From Prevotella sp. (GTDB lineage Bacteria > Bacteroidota > Bacteroidia > Bacteroidales > Bacteroidaceae), in the NCBI GenBank assembly GCA_017467565.1, contig JAFUSV010000138.1:1-50175 (forward strand): a stretch of 50,175 nt of DNA, read 5' to 3'. Below, one piece after another: positions 1 to 7,888 of the stretch. Every line of letters begins with the position of its first letter. Within the stretch, counting starts at the first letter, position 1. A model generated the notes under the pieces. That model made no database searches. It saw nothing but the letters and a program-made list of their open reading frames with translations, and was not told where the DNA came from. Both the position numbers and the translations under genes were made by a program.

Positions 1-621
1 TAAAATCATAACAGCACTATCGTTTTCATTTTGAAGCATGTATGGACCTGCCAACAACTTCATATCACTCAGAGCATATAGCGTATCACCAGATACAAGG
101 GCATAGTGACAAGCTTTTTTTCGGGCATAAATCTCATTTGTTAGCAGTAACTGTTTATGAAAGCAATCCGCCATCTGTGAATAGGTAGCCCCCATTGTCC
201 TGTAGTCGCATCCAACTACCGTGGTATCCGCCTTTTCCACTGCATCGAGGAAGCACTCAATAGCACGGGGAGCATCGCCCAGGTCGCGGTAGACGCAACC
301 GAGGAGGTAGTGGGCCTGCAGCTGCTGGTTGGCAGTGCCGTGATGGTCGTAGTAGTCGGCCACCTGCTTCATCACCGAGTCGGTGGTGAAGTCTACGTAG
401 GCCTTGTTCTGCGCCGTGGCCCGCAGCAGCTCGTAGCGCATGCGCTGACTACGGGAGCCCTCGCCCTTCAGCCGGGCGTGGGCCTCAAGATAGTGTAACG
501 CTGAGTCAGCACTGACAGTGACAAGGCTGTCGGCCGTGGCGAGTACGTTGTCGAGCTGGCGGTCGTCGCAGCCTGCCGTCAGCAGCAGCAATAGGAGAAG
601 TATGGTCTTCGCGTATCTCAT
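1..621 (-). CDS. TPR-type lipoprotein, 3' end cut by window edge
   Basis: An open frame runs from an ATG at 621 to the window edge without a stop, so about 207 N-terminal residues are visible. It starts MRYAKTILLLLLLLTAGCDD, a short basic n-region, a leucine core and a lipobox ending in Cys18, so a lipoprotein is predicted. The remainder is helical with TPR-like spacing (for example YLLGCVYRDLGDAPRAIECF). In Bacteroidales such proteins often continue into a membrane helix and a regulatory helix-turn-helix domain, but that part is outside the window. It begins 21 bp after the nucleoside kinase gene on the same strand, so the two are probably co-transcribed. A function cannot be given. Confidence 0.8.
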   Translation of the reverse strand, partial: MRYAKTILLLLLLLTAGCDDRQLDNVLATADSLVTVSADSALHYLEAHARLKGEGSRSQRMRYELLRATAQNKAYVDFTTDSVMKQVADYYDHHGTANQQLQAHYLLGCVYRDLGDAPRAIECFLDAVEKADTTVVGCDYRTMGATYSQMADCFHKQLLLTNEIYARKKACHYALVSGDTLYALSDMKLLAGPYMLQNENDSAVMIL

Positions 622-642
622 TCCGGCTAAAAACTACACTTT

Positions 643-2304
643 TCAATACTCGAACGAGGAGCCGCCGAGGAACTCGCGCAGCAACGACGTGGGCGGTATC
701 TGGTCGGCAGGTATGGGACGGATGTAGCTGAGGAACTTGCGCAGACGGTAGGCCTCGGCATACTCCACGCAGTTCTCGGGCACCTGCTCCAGCAGCGGCT
801 CGGCCTGACTCTTGATGACGGCCAGCTCGAAGAGCATGGCTGTATTGAACATGACGTCGGCATTCTCCTGGAAGGGGAATATCCAGCGGTCTTCACCCTT
901 GCGCACCGACGGCCAGCGACGTATGGTCTCGCGGGCCGACACGCCGCGGTACTTATGGTCGCGGATGATGCGGCGCAGGAGGCGGTTGTCGGTGGTGGGC
1001 ACGTAGTTGTGGGAGTCGAGGATGATGGTGGTGAGCGCCGAGGCATAGACACGGAACAACTGGTGCTGGGGCACCTGGGCCGTCAGTTCGGGGTTGAGGG
1101 CATGGATGCCTTCTACCACGAGCACGTCGCCCTCAACGAGCTGCAGGCGGCGACCGCTCATCTCGCTCATGCCCTTCTGGAAGTTATAGCGCGGCAGCTC
1201 TACCTCGTCGCCCTGCAAGAGGGCGTTCATCTGCTGGTTGAGCAGGGGGAGGTTGAGGGCATGGAGATGTTCGAAGTCGTAGTCGCCCGAAGCATCGCGC
1301 GGTGTCTTGTCGCGATCGAGGAAATAGTCGTCGAGGGATATCTCTACAGGGCGGATGCCGTTGACGGCCAGCTGCACGCTGAGTCGCTTGCAGGTAGTGG
1401 TCTTGCCGCTGGACGAGGGTCCGGCTATGAGCACCATCTTGATGTCGGGGTTGGCCTTGATGGCATCGGCGATGGAGGCTATCTTCTTCTCCTGCAGGGC
1501 CTCGGACACCTGTATGAGGCGGTTGCTGCGCCCCTGCAGGATGGCTTCGTTGAGGTCGCCCACGGTGTTGAGTCCCAGGATGCGCTGCCACTGGTGGTGC
1601 TCCTTGAAGATGTCGAACATCTTGTCCTGGCGCACCAGGGGGCACAGCTCCATGGGGTTCTGGAACGAGGGCAGGCGCAGCAATACGCCGCCGAAGTAAG
1701 GCACCAGGTCGAAGAGGTAGAGCTTGCTGGTATTGGTGAGCATGGCACCGTAGTAATAGTCCACGTAGCCATCTATCTCGTAGTAGGTGCTGTAGAGCGA
1801 ACTGACGCTCTCCAGGAGCTTGGCCTTGGTGGAGGCTCCGCTGCGGCGGAACATGGCGATGGCATCCTCGGTGGCTATCTCGTGGCGGCGTATGGGCCGG
1901 GCAGCATCGATGATGTCCTGCATCTTGGCCTTGATGCGGTCTACGTCGGCCTGGGTCACCTCGTGGCCTATCATCATGTTGCAGTGGTAGCCCTTGGACA
2001 CGGGTATGTCGATGATGACGTGGCCGTGGCTGTAGAGCTGGCGCACGGCCTTGCAAAGCACGAAGAAGAGCGTGCGGGTATAGCAACGCATGCCCGAGGG
2101 CGAGGTGATGTCGAGGAACTCGATGTCCTTGGGCTTATAGACGCGGTAGTGCAGTCCCTCCACCTTGTTGTTGACGTGAGCGATGACGGGCTCGTACTTC
2201 ATCTTGAGGTCCAGCATCTCGTAGATCTGGTCCAGCTTGCTACCCATGGGCACCTCGATGGCTGCCCCATTGTTCTTACAGCGTATTCTGACGGTCTTCT
2301 CCAT
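643..2304 (-). CDS. Nucleoside kinase (TGS/ThrRS-like N-terminus, uridine kinase-like C-terminus)
   Basis: The 553-residue cytoplasmic protein has a TGS-like N-terminal domain (about residues 1-65). A threonyl-tRNA-synthetase-like second domain follows (about 70-240), with the characteristic HxxxH-type segment GYHCNMMIGHE. The C-terminal P-loop kinase domain resembles uridine kinase/phosphoribulokinase. Walker A is GPSSSGKT at 295-302, and the ISLDDYF and VVEGIHALN segments are typical of uridine kinases. This domain order is widespread in Bacteroidota and Firmicutes and is annotated as nucleoside kinase. The true substrate is not settled by sequence; uridine or cytidine phosphorylation is the family expectation. 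It has its own promoter at 2337-2344 and precedes the TPR lipoprotein gene. Confidence 0.9.
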   Translation of the reverse strand: MEKTVRIRCKNNGAAIEVPMGSKLDQIYEMLDLKMKYEPVIAHVNNKVEGLHYRVYKPKDIEFLDITSPSGMRCYTRTLFFVLCKAVRQLYSHGHVIIDIPVSKGYHCNMMIGHEVTQADVDRIKAKMQDIIDAARPIRRHEIATEDAIAMFRRSGASTKAKLLESVSSLYSTYYEIDGYVDYYYGAMLTNTSKLYLFDLVPYFGGVLLRLPSFQNPMELCPLVRQDKMFDIFKEHHQWQRILGLNTVGDLNEAILQGRSNRLIQVSEALQEKKIASIADAIKANPDIKMVLIAGPSSSGKTTTCKRLSVQLAVNGIRPVEISLDDYFLDRDKTPRDASGDYDFEHLHALNLPLLNQQMNALLQGDEVELPRYNFQKGMSEMSGRRLQLVEGDVLVVEGIHALNPELTAQVPQHQLFRVYASALTTIILDSHNYVPTTDNRLLRRIIRDHKYRGVSARETIRRWPSVRKGEDRWIFPFQENADVMFNTAMLFELAVIKSQAEPLLEQVPENCVEYAEAYRLRKFLSYIRPIPADQIPPTSLLREFLGGSSFEY

Positions 2305-2336
2305 TGTCTTAGGATTTTATGATCATATTTCGACTG

Positions 2337-2344
2337 CAAATATA
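2337..2344 (-). promoter_or_regulatory. -7 promoter element of nucleoside kinase gene
   Basis: The minus strand reads TATATTTG, a perfect match to the Bacteroidota -7 consensus TAnnTTTG. Transcription would begin near 2332, giving a leader of about 27 nt before the ATG at 2304. Confidence 0.7.
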
Positions 2345-2379
2345 AGCATAAATCCTTCAACCGCCAAATCTTTGAACAA

Positions 2380-4722
2380 TTATTCTCTAGAAATTTCCGG
2401 TATTTTGAGACCACTGAGCGAGAACCCTTCACCGTCGTCGACGATGTCATAGGTGCCGCTGCTGTGGCAGCGGATGACATAGGTATTGCCTGGCTTTAGG
2501 ACGTCGCCATTCTTATTATGGGTATTGGAAATGAAAGTCAACTTAGTGGCATAATCATCCAAATTTGCGTATATCGTGACATCCCAACGATAGATATAGG
2601 TTCCATCACGCTGTTTTTCGGCAGAGTGGCGGTTGGAACGGTATAAGGTGTTGGAACGATCTTCCATTACGGACCAGAACGCCATATTCTCGAGACCGTA
2701 CACAGATATACGTGTCTCAATATGGTAGGTGTACTTATGTCTGTAGCTCTGGCCTTTATCATTGAAGATATTGCCTTCTTCGCTGAATTCGTCCTTCATA
2801 TACACGACACTGACGTCATCGATGTGTACGCTGGGCGAGGTAGCATTGAAGTTGAGTCCCTTGTCGAGTGCCTCGGGGTCATTTTCTTTGACAGGATACA
2901 GGAAGTAGCAGGGCGTGGCCGTATAGGTCTTGTTGTCCTCAGTTGCAGGAATTTTGAAGTGGTAGGTCTTGCCGCTCTCCACCCTGGCTTCCATGCCTCC
3001 CTCCTCGGGGAAGATGACACCTTGGTAGTTCTTGCCTCTGGTGATGCGCAGGGCTGGCACATAGTGTCTGCCCATCAACGATGAGAGTAGTCCCTCTTTG
3101 TTTATCTTGAATTCACCTTTGAAGGTAGACGTTTCGGTGAGGTAACTGAAGATGTTTTCTATCTTGAACGAATTATCGTCGATGACGGGATACCAAGGCC
3201 AGTGGCGGATCCACAGGTCCCACGAGCCGAGCGGGAACTCGGGTCCTAACTTATTGTCATCGTCGGTGGAGGCATTTTGCTGGGCTTCGTCGAGCTTTTT
3301 GTATATCTCATTGTCGGTCTTGGCTATGCGCTCCACTTCGCTTAGGGCCTTCTTCGTATTGCGCAGGTCGATGCCGAAAATATCATTGAGCGAGAGATTG
3401 AGGATGACGCTGATCTTCAGTTCGAGCGTGAGCTTGAGGTCAGCCCCGCTCTGCTTCACCAGCTCGTAGGCTTCCTGCACCGCATTGGTAAGAGGTGGCA
3501 GCGTGGCTTCAATGCCAAAGAAGATGGAGGGTATGAGATTGACAGTGAGCACCCTGCCATAGATGCCCATGCCAAAGGTGATGTCAACCTGAGGACCCAC
3601 CTTGCCCTTGAACATACCCTTGACTGTCCAGGGGTCATTCTTGACGTCTTCCGTAGGCCGCGCCTTGCAGGTCAGATTTTTCAGGTCGATATCTATCACT
3701 TTCTTTTTGTGCTTCCATACGCTCTGGCTGACGGAAGCTGTCGCACTGGCCGACAGCACAACGTCGATATCAACAAAGAATACGAGCAGCACAGGGCCGA
3801 TAGTCACGACATGCCCCTTGAGCGGATGGAATTTGGCGATGGACTGACTGAAGTCGGCCTCGCCCTCGAGGGTAATGTCGGTGCGGAACTCCACTTCCTG
3901 CGTGAACGAGAACTTCATGTTGCTGAGCGAGAAATTGGTAAAATCGAGTCCAAAACCTATGCGAACGTAGTTCTTATCTTTATCCATCGTAAGGGTGGGA
4001 GCCACCTTGGCACCGGTAAACTTGAATCCGGCCGGAGGCGCCAAGGGGAAGGTCAGACTGACACCTTTATCATTGATGGACACCTTGACACCATCGACGT
4101 CGAAATCTGCACGGGTATCTGACGGCGCTTCATCACCCTGCGGCGCTTCGGGATTCTCGGCTTCCACAAAATAATCTTCATGTCCCATGTTGAGATGACC
4201 GTCAATCTCAAGCTGCTTGAAGGTCTCCTCAAGTTTGGAGAAACCGCACAGGCACTTGATGACACCGTCATCTTCATAGCGGCTCTCTACTCGGTGGTTG
4301 ATGCCCATGGGGAAGGTCCCCACTTCGGTGCTCACCAGTATCTCGCCCGGCACAGGCAGCAGGCGCTCGGGGGTATTGGCATCGAAATGTACTTCGCAGA
4401 GCACGGTGGTATGGTCGTACTCCACATGGCGTATGTATTGCAGCACCTCGCCAGTGAGCACCCGCACGTTGTCGTTGTACTGGTAGGTGACGGTGGCATC
4501 GCCCTGCTCCACGGTGACAGGCGCATCGTAGCCCTCACCGGTATGCTGGGGCACACTCTTGAACCCCTGCTGATCTTCCTCGTCCTCGATGAAGAGGTTG
4601 CAGCTAGAAAAGAAAATTAAAAGGGCCCACCCCCAAACCCCTCCCGAAAGGAGGGGAGCGAGTATAGTTTTGAGTGACCGGAACATTGCTCCTGTAATTG
4701 TCCTAAACATTTCTGCTATCAT
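2380..4722 (-). CDS. Large surface lipoprotein of unknown function
   Basis: The 780-residue protein has an unusual signal peptide. Hydrophobic residues from about 20 on lead to a lipobox FSSC with Cys41, followed by acidic residues (NLFIEDEED) that resemble a Bacteroidota surface-export signal. Residues 20-33 are encoded by a GC-rich hairpin repeat (4624-4663). The mature part is beta-rich. A stretch around residues 390-470 (VDITFGMGIYGRVLTVNLIP) recalls parts of the giant protein two genes upstream. The first 40 residues are strikingly like those of the preceding lipoprotein gene, so the two share a duplicated 5' cassette. It is the last gene of the surface-protein series. No known domain was recognised; a structural cell-surface role is inferred. 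Confidence 0.8.
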   Translation of the reverse strand: MIAEMFRTITGAMFRSLKTILAPLLSGGVWGWALLIFFSSCNLFIEDEEDQQGFKSVPQHTGEGYDAPVTVEQGDATVTYQYNDNVRVLTGEVLQYIRHVEYDHTTVLCEVHFDANTPERLLPVPGEILVSTEVGTFPMGINHRVESRYEDDGVIKCLCGFSKLEETFKQLEIDGHLNMGHEDYFVEAENPEAPQGDEAPSDTRADFDVDGVKVSINDKGVSLTFPLAPPAGFKFTGAKVAPTLTMDKDKNYVRIGFGLDFTNFSLSNMKFSFTQEVEFRTDITLEGEADFSQSIAKFHPLKGHVVTIGPVLLVFFVDIDVVLSASATASVSQSVWKHKKKVIDIDLKNLTCKARPTEDVKNDPWTVKGMFKGKVGPQVDITFGMGIYGRVLTVNLIPSIFFGIEATLPPLTNAVQEAYELVKQSGADLKLTLELKISVILNLSLNDIFGIDLRNTKKALSEVERIAKTDNEIYKKLDEAQQNASTDDDNKLGPEFPLGSWDLWIRHWPWYPVIDDNSFKIENIFSYLTETSTFKGEFKINKEGLLSSLMGRHYVPALRITRGKNYQGVIFPEEGGMEARVESGKTYHFKIPATEDNKTYTATPCYFLYPVKENDPEALDKGLNFNATSPSVHIDDVSVVYMKDEFSEEGNIFNDKGQSYRHKYTYHIETRISVYGLENMAFWSVMEDRSNTLYRSNRHSAEKQRDGTYIYRWDVTIYANLDDYATKLTFISNTHNKNGDVLKPGNTYVIRCHSSGTYDIVDDGEGFSLSGLKIPEISRE
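4624..4663 (-). repeat. GC-rich hairpin repeat, copy A (inside signal peptide)
   Basis: On the minus strand it reads CTCGCTCCCCTCCTTTCGGG and continues as AGGGGTTTGGGGGTGGGCCC. An 8-bp CCCCTCC/GGAGGGG stem is followed by a G-run tail. It lies in frame within the lipoprotein gene and codes for residues 20-33 (LAPLLSGGVWGWA). Confidence 0.85.
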
Positions 4723-4749
4723 ATCCTCGTTTCCATATATATTATTTCA
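4624..4749 (-). repeat. Duplicated 5' gene cassette, copy 1
   Basis: About 125 bp covering the leader, start codon and signal-peptide region closely match 5568-5692 in the same orientation. Conserved blocks include GCTATCATATCCTCGTTTCC (plus strand) around the start codon. The two copies differ mainly by scattered substitutions and one small indel in the hairpin tail. Confidence 0.85.
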
Positions 4750-4763
4750 TTATCTATCTAATT

Positions 4764-4797
4764 CTCCCCTCCCTTCGGGAGGGGTTGGGGGTAGGCT
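4764..4797 (+). repeat. GC-rich hairpin repeat, copy B
   Basis: The plus strand reads CTCCCCTCCCTTCGGGAGGG, then GTTGGGGGTAGGCT. The stem closes on a TTCG loop. It lies in the gap between the two lipoprotein genes, in opposite orientation to copies A and D. Confidence 0.85.
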
Positions 4798-4801
4798 CTT
4801 T

Positions 4802-4835
4802 CTCCCCTCCCTTGGGGAGGGGTTGGGGGTGGGCT
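4802..4835 (+). repeat. GC-rich hairpin repeat, copy C
   Basis: This is a tandem neighbour of copy B, four bases away, reading CTCCCCTCCCTTGGGGAGGG then GTTGGGGGTGGGCT. Its tail abuts the stop codon of the adjacent lipoprotein gene (4835-4837). Confidence 0.85.
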
Positions 4836-5665
4836 CACTCTTCCTCTATCACCACCTTGATGGTGTCGGGGTTCTCGATATAGAACTCGTAGTCGAACTC
4901 AGGTACGTACTCTCGGGCCTTCTCGTCGAGGCGCAGGGGATAGAGGTCGGACAAGGTGCCGTGCATTTCTCCGTCGAAGGTGATGGTGTCGGGGAAGAGC
5001 TCCATGCGCCCCGTACCGCGGTAGTAGCAACGGAAAGTGACCTTGTCGCCATAGGAGAAGGGACTCCACACGCGCAACTCGAGATAGGATATCTTATTCT
5101 TTGCGGCAGTGAACTCGCGGACGACGCCCAGGCCACGCATCTCGTCGCCCACATAGGCGACTATCTGGTGGCGGCGGCTGTTCTGGGACGTGAGTTTCTC
5201 GCCGTGGATGTCCACGTCGGCATAGACCATCATGTCGTAGGGATAGTCAGCAGTAACATCTTCGAAGGCGGGTATGACGTTGACATAACAGGTGTCGCGC
5301 AGACGGTCGATGCTGGTGAAGGCGATGGCACGTGTCTGTCCCTCGGCGACAGCAACGAGGGTGTCGCCCTTGAAGCGGCATATCTCCTCGTCGTCAGTGA
5401 GCCAGAACACGGTGTAGCTGGATTGTGACTCGGGCACGAAATTCACGGGCACCACGCAACTGTCACCCACCATCAGGTTGATGACCTTTCTGCCCAGCGT
5501 CATCGCGTCGGCCGTCTCCACCTGCTGACTCTCAAACTCCCAGAACTCGCCGCAGGAAGAGAGGAATAGCCCACCCCCTACCCCTCCCAAAAGGAGGGGA
5601 GCAAGTAGAGTCTTGAGTGATCGGATCGTTGCTCCTATAATTATTCTAAACCTTTTTGCTATCAT
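4835..5665 (-). CDS. Secreted lipoprotein of unknown function
   Basis: The 276-residue protein has the same N-terminal cassette as the next gene downstream (MIAKRFRIIIGATIRSLKTL here). A lipobox FLSSC with Cys38 is followed by GEFWEFES. Residues 21-33 come from GC-rich repeat copy D. The first half (about 55-110) reads like an Ig-like or Big2-type bacterial domain (VINLMVGDSCVVPVNF, then FWLTDDEEICRFKGDTLVAV). The second half (about 125-230) resembles the segment in the T9SS protein gene at 18004 (IVAYVGDEMRGLGVV here, VGDECRGEGRLVDG there). A surface assembly role is only inferred. It starts 24 bp after the Fn3-like gene, so it is probably in the same transcript. Confidence 0.8.
   Translation of the reverse strand: MIAKRFRIIIGATIRSLKTLLAPLLLGGVGGGLFLSSCGEFWEFESQQVETADAMTLGRKVINLMVGDSCVVPVNFVPESQSSYTVFWLTDDEEICRFKGDTLVAVAEGQTRAIAFTSIDRLRDTCYVNVIPAFEDVTADYPYDMMVYADVDIHGEKLTSQNSRRHQIVAYVGDEMRGLGVVREFTAAKNKISYLELRVWSPFSYGDKVTFRCYYRGTGRMELFPDTITFDGEMHGTLSDLYPLRLDEKAREYVPEFDYEFYIENPDTIKVVIEEE
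5568..5604 (-). repeat. GC-rich hairpin repeat, copy D (inside signal peptide)
   Basis: On the minus strand it reads CTTGCTCCCCTCCTTTTGGG and continues AGGGGTAGGGGGTGGGCT. It is in frame in the lipoprotein gene, encoding residues 21-33 (LAPLLLGGVGGGL), in the same frame as copy A. Confidence 0.85.
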
Positions 5666-5692
5666 ATCCTCGTTTCCGTATATGTTATTTCA
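5568..5692 (-). repeat. Duplicated 5' gene cassette, copy 2
   Basis: Partner of 4624-4749. Both copies carry the hairpin repeat, the shared coding sequence for the first about 33 residues and the same leader bases before the ATG, so the duplication includes translation signals. Confidence 0.85.
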
Positions 5693-7888
5693 ATATTTCA
5701 CCTTTACCACATTGCTCTCCCTGCTCTCCCTGCCGTCGGTAAAGCGGATAGAGACGTAGTACTCGGCTTCCTCGCCCTTGCGGAGCGTGGGGTCGGTGTA
5801 CTCCAGCGTGTCAGAGCTGACGTTGTACATGTACTTGAACTTTGTGTCGCCAGGACCCTTGCGGAAGACGCAGTAGTAGTACTCGCCACCCATGCTGGAA
5901 AGGGTCAGTGCATCGACCTCCCACACCACGCGCACCGTCTTCTCGCTCTCTACATAGCCACCAGTGAGGCGTATGGGGATGTCGAGGAACTTAGGTCCCT
6001 GGTGCAGCCAGCTGACAGCCAGACTCTGCGAGGTGTAGGGCGAGGCATTGTGGCTCTCTACCATATAGTAGTAGCGCTCACGACGGTCGTAGGACGGGTT
6101 GTCGTCTACCTGCACGGCCCATGTCTTGGCCTGTGCCAGCGAGTCGGCATCCCAGCGTGCCATCACCTGCCACTCGCCCTCGGCACCCAGTCGGCGCAGC
6201 AGGAGGTGGTAGTCCATGTCGGCATCCTTGCCTACTACCCATCGCATGTGCATGCCCCGATCGTCGTGCGACGATCGGTCGAGATGGGGGACGGTGGGCG
6301 GTGTGACATGGGGTCGCAACACGCGGAGCACGTCGCTCCATTCTCCCACATTGCCCGAATAGTCTATCGCGCGCACCTTATAGTAAATATATTTCTGGTT
6401 GACATCCATAGCCAGGGTGTCAACGAACATCGGCTCCTTAATACCACCCTCGTTGCGCAGCAGATAGTCGTGCGAGGGGTCGTTGGCAAAGGCCACGTCC
6501 CAGTACATAATGTCATCGTCCTCAGGGGCGATGTCCCACGACAGCAGCATGTAGCCCTGAGGCAGCACGGTGTGGTAGACAGTGTCAGGTGGCGTCGGTG
6601 CCTTCATGTCGGTGATGCGGATGAACTGTGCCAGCGACTGCCCCTCGTTGCCCGAGTCGTCATAGGCCATGATGCAGATCATGCCTGAACGGAGGCTGGT
6701 GACATCGACAGTCGTCATCGTGTCGCGGGGAGCGGCCATCTGACTGCTCAGCGGCATCCAGTGGTTGCCGGTGATGTTGTCGTTATAGTAGTGTACCAGA
6801 TAGCCCTGCAAGTCTTTCTCCAGCGGTTCGACGATATGCCAGAAGACGTGAGCCAGTATCTTGTCGGTCTGACGGTCAATGACGATGCGGGTAATCTCAG
6901 GGGCCTTGGGGGCTTCGATGTCGCGTACATAGGCAGTATGGGTGACAGCCGGCGTCAGTTCACCAAAGGCATCGTGAGCCATGATGCGGTATTCCCATGT
7001 GCCCTCGTGAGTGACGGAGTCGCTGTAGACGCACAGGCCTTTGAAGTCAGCATCGCTGACCATCGAGACGTAGGGCTTGTCGTTCAGGCGGATCCACTCG
7101 CTGGCGCGAGGGGAAACCTCACGGCGCTCTATTTCGTAGCTCGAGTGCTCGCTGTCAATCCAGCTGAGAGCCACGCGACGAGGACTGGTCAGCGTGTCCT
7201 GCACAAGCGGTTCATAGGCTTCGGGCTTGTAGCTGGTCACCTCAACACCCTCGTTGACGCCTGGCTCAAAGATGATTTTCCCGTCCAGCTCCCACTGGGT
7301 TATCTGCACGTAGTAGTCGTAGACCTCACCTCGCTTAGCCGTACGGTCGGTCAGTCCTACTGCCATAGCCTCAGCCAGGTCGGGACGCCACTCGGCTACG
7401 AGCATGGCATAGCCGAAGGAGATGTCCTGCTCGTTGTTGTACTCCACGTTGGCACCCATCGTGCCCGGCGCGTCCTGTGTCTGGTTGGGTCCTAAACGTC
7501 CGCCGCCATACATGACACCCATGGCAGCCATCGCCTGTTCGTCGGTAGCAGCGTACTTGGCTTCCATCTGCTCGCGCGTCATCGGCTTCAGGGCATAGGC
7601 CAGGGTGTCGATGTCCATGGTGCCGGGCTTTACACGCAGCACGTTGACGCCATAGTAGCGCAGGAACTTCCACGACACATAGTCCTCGGGCATCCAGCGC
7701 AGCACCACGCGGTCGCCATAGCTGCGGGTGAGCAGTCGTATCTTCGACGTGAATATAGGTTCCGGGGGCAGCACATACGAAGTGTCTGCCACAGCTACTG
7801 TGTCCTGTATCTGAGCTTTGACGCTGCCAGCAGCCAGAAGGAGCAGGGCAGCCATGAGTCCACGTTTGATATATCTTGTCATGATCAT
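5690..7888 (-). CDS. Secreted fibronectin type III-like protein
   Basis: A start at 7888 is chosen because its ATG overlaps the TGA of the giant upstream gene by four bases (ATGA), which suggests translational coupling. This gives 732 residues beginning MIMTRYIKRGLMAALLLLAA, with a signal peptidase I site at VKAQ. The mature chain contains several Fn3-like units, recognised by segments such as RVALSWIDSEHSSYEIERRE, GYMLLSWDIAPEDDDIMYWD and YYKVRAIDYSGNVGEWSDV. The last unit ends the protein (YYVSIRFTDGRESRESNVVK). There is no obvious T9SS sorting domain, lipobox or catalytic motif. It probably acts as a binding or scaffolding partner of the giant protein; this is inferred from operon position. 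Confidence 0.85.
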   Translation of the reverse strand: MIMTRYIKRGLMAALLLLAAGSVKAQIQDTVAVADTSYVLPPEPIFTSKIRLLTRSYGDRVVLRWMPEDYVSWKFLRYYGVNVLRVKPGTMDIDTLAYALKPMTREQMEAKYAATDEQAMAAMGVMYGGGRLGPNQTQDAPGTMGANVEYNNEQDISFGYAMLVAEWRPDLAEAMAVGLTDRTAKRGEVYDYYVQITQWELDGKIIFEPGVNEGVEVTSYKPEAYEPLVQDTLTSPRRVALSWIDSEHSSYEIERREVSPRASEWIRLNDKPYVSMVSDADFKGLCVYSDSVTHEGTWEYRIMAHDAFGELTPAVTHTAYVRDIEAPKAPEITRIVIDRQTDKILAHVFWHIVEPLEKDLQGYLVHYYNDNITGNHWMPLSSQMAAPRDTMTTVDVTSLRSGMICIMAYDDSGNEGQSLAQFIRITDMKAPTPPDTVYHTVLPQGYMLLSWDIAPEDDDIMYWDVAFANDPSHDYLLRNEGGIKEPMFVDTLAMDVNQKYIYYKVRAIDYSGNVGEWSDVLRVLRPHVTPPTVPHLDRSSHDDRGMHMRWVVGKDADMDYHLLLRRLGAEGEWQVMARWDADSLAQAKTWAVQVDDNPSYDRRERYYYMVESHNASPYTSQSLAVSWLHQGPKFLDIPIRLTGGYVESEKTVRVVWEVDALTLSSMGGEYYYCVFRKGPGDTKFKYMYNVSSDTLEYTDPTLRKGEEAEYYVSIRFTDGRESRESNVVKVKY

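Noticed and set aside
955..2322. Long plus-strand open frame of 455 codons opposite the nucleoside kinase
   Set aside because: It is antisense to a clear conserved gene. Its product is dominated by His, Val, Leu and Gly, a typical mirror of third-position codon bias, and shows no domain.
4624..5692. Insertion sequence ends
   Set aside because: The repeated DNA holds no transposase, terminal inverted repeats or target-site duplications that I could see.
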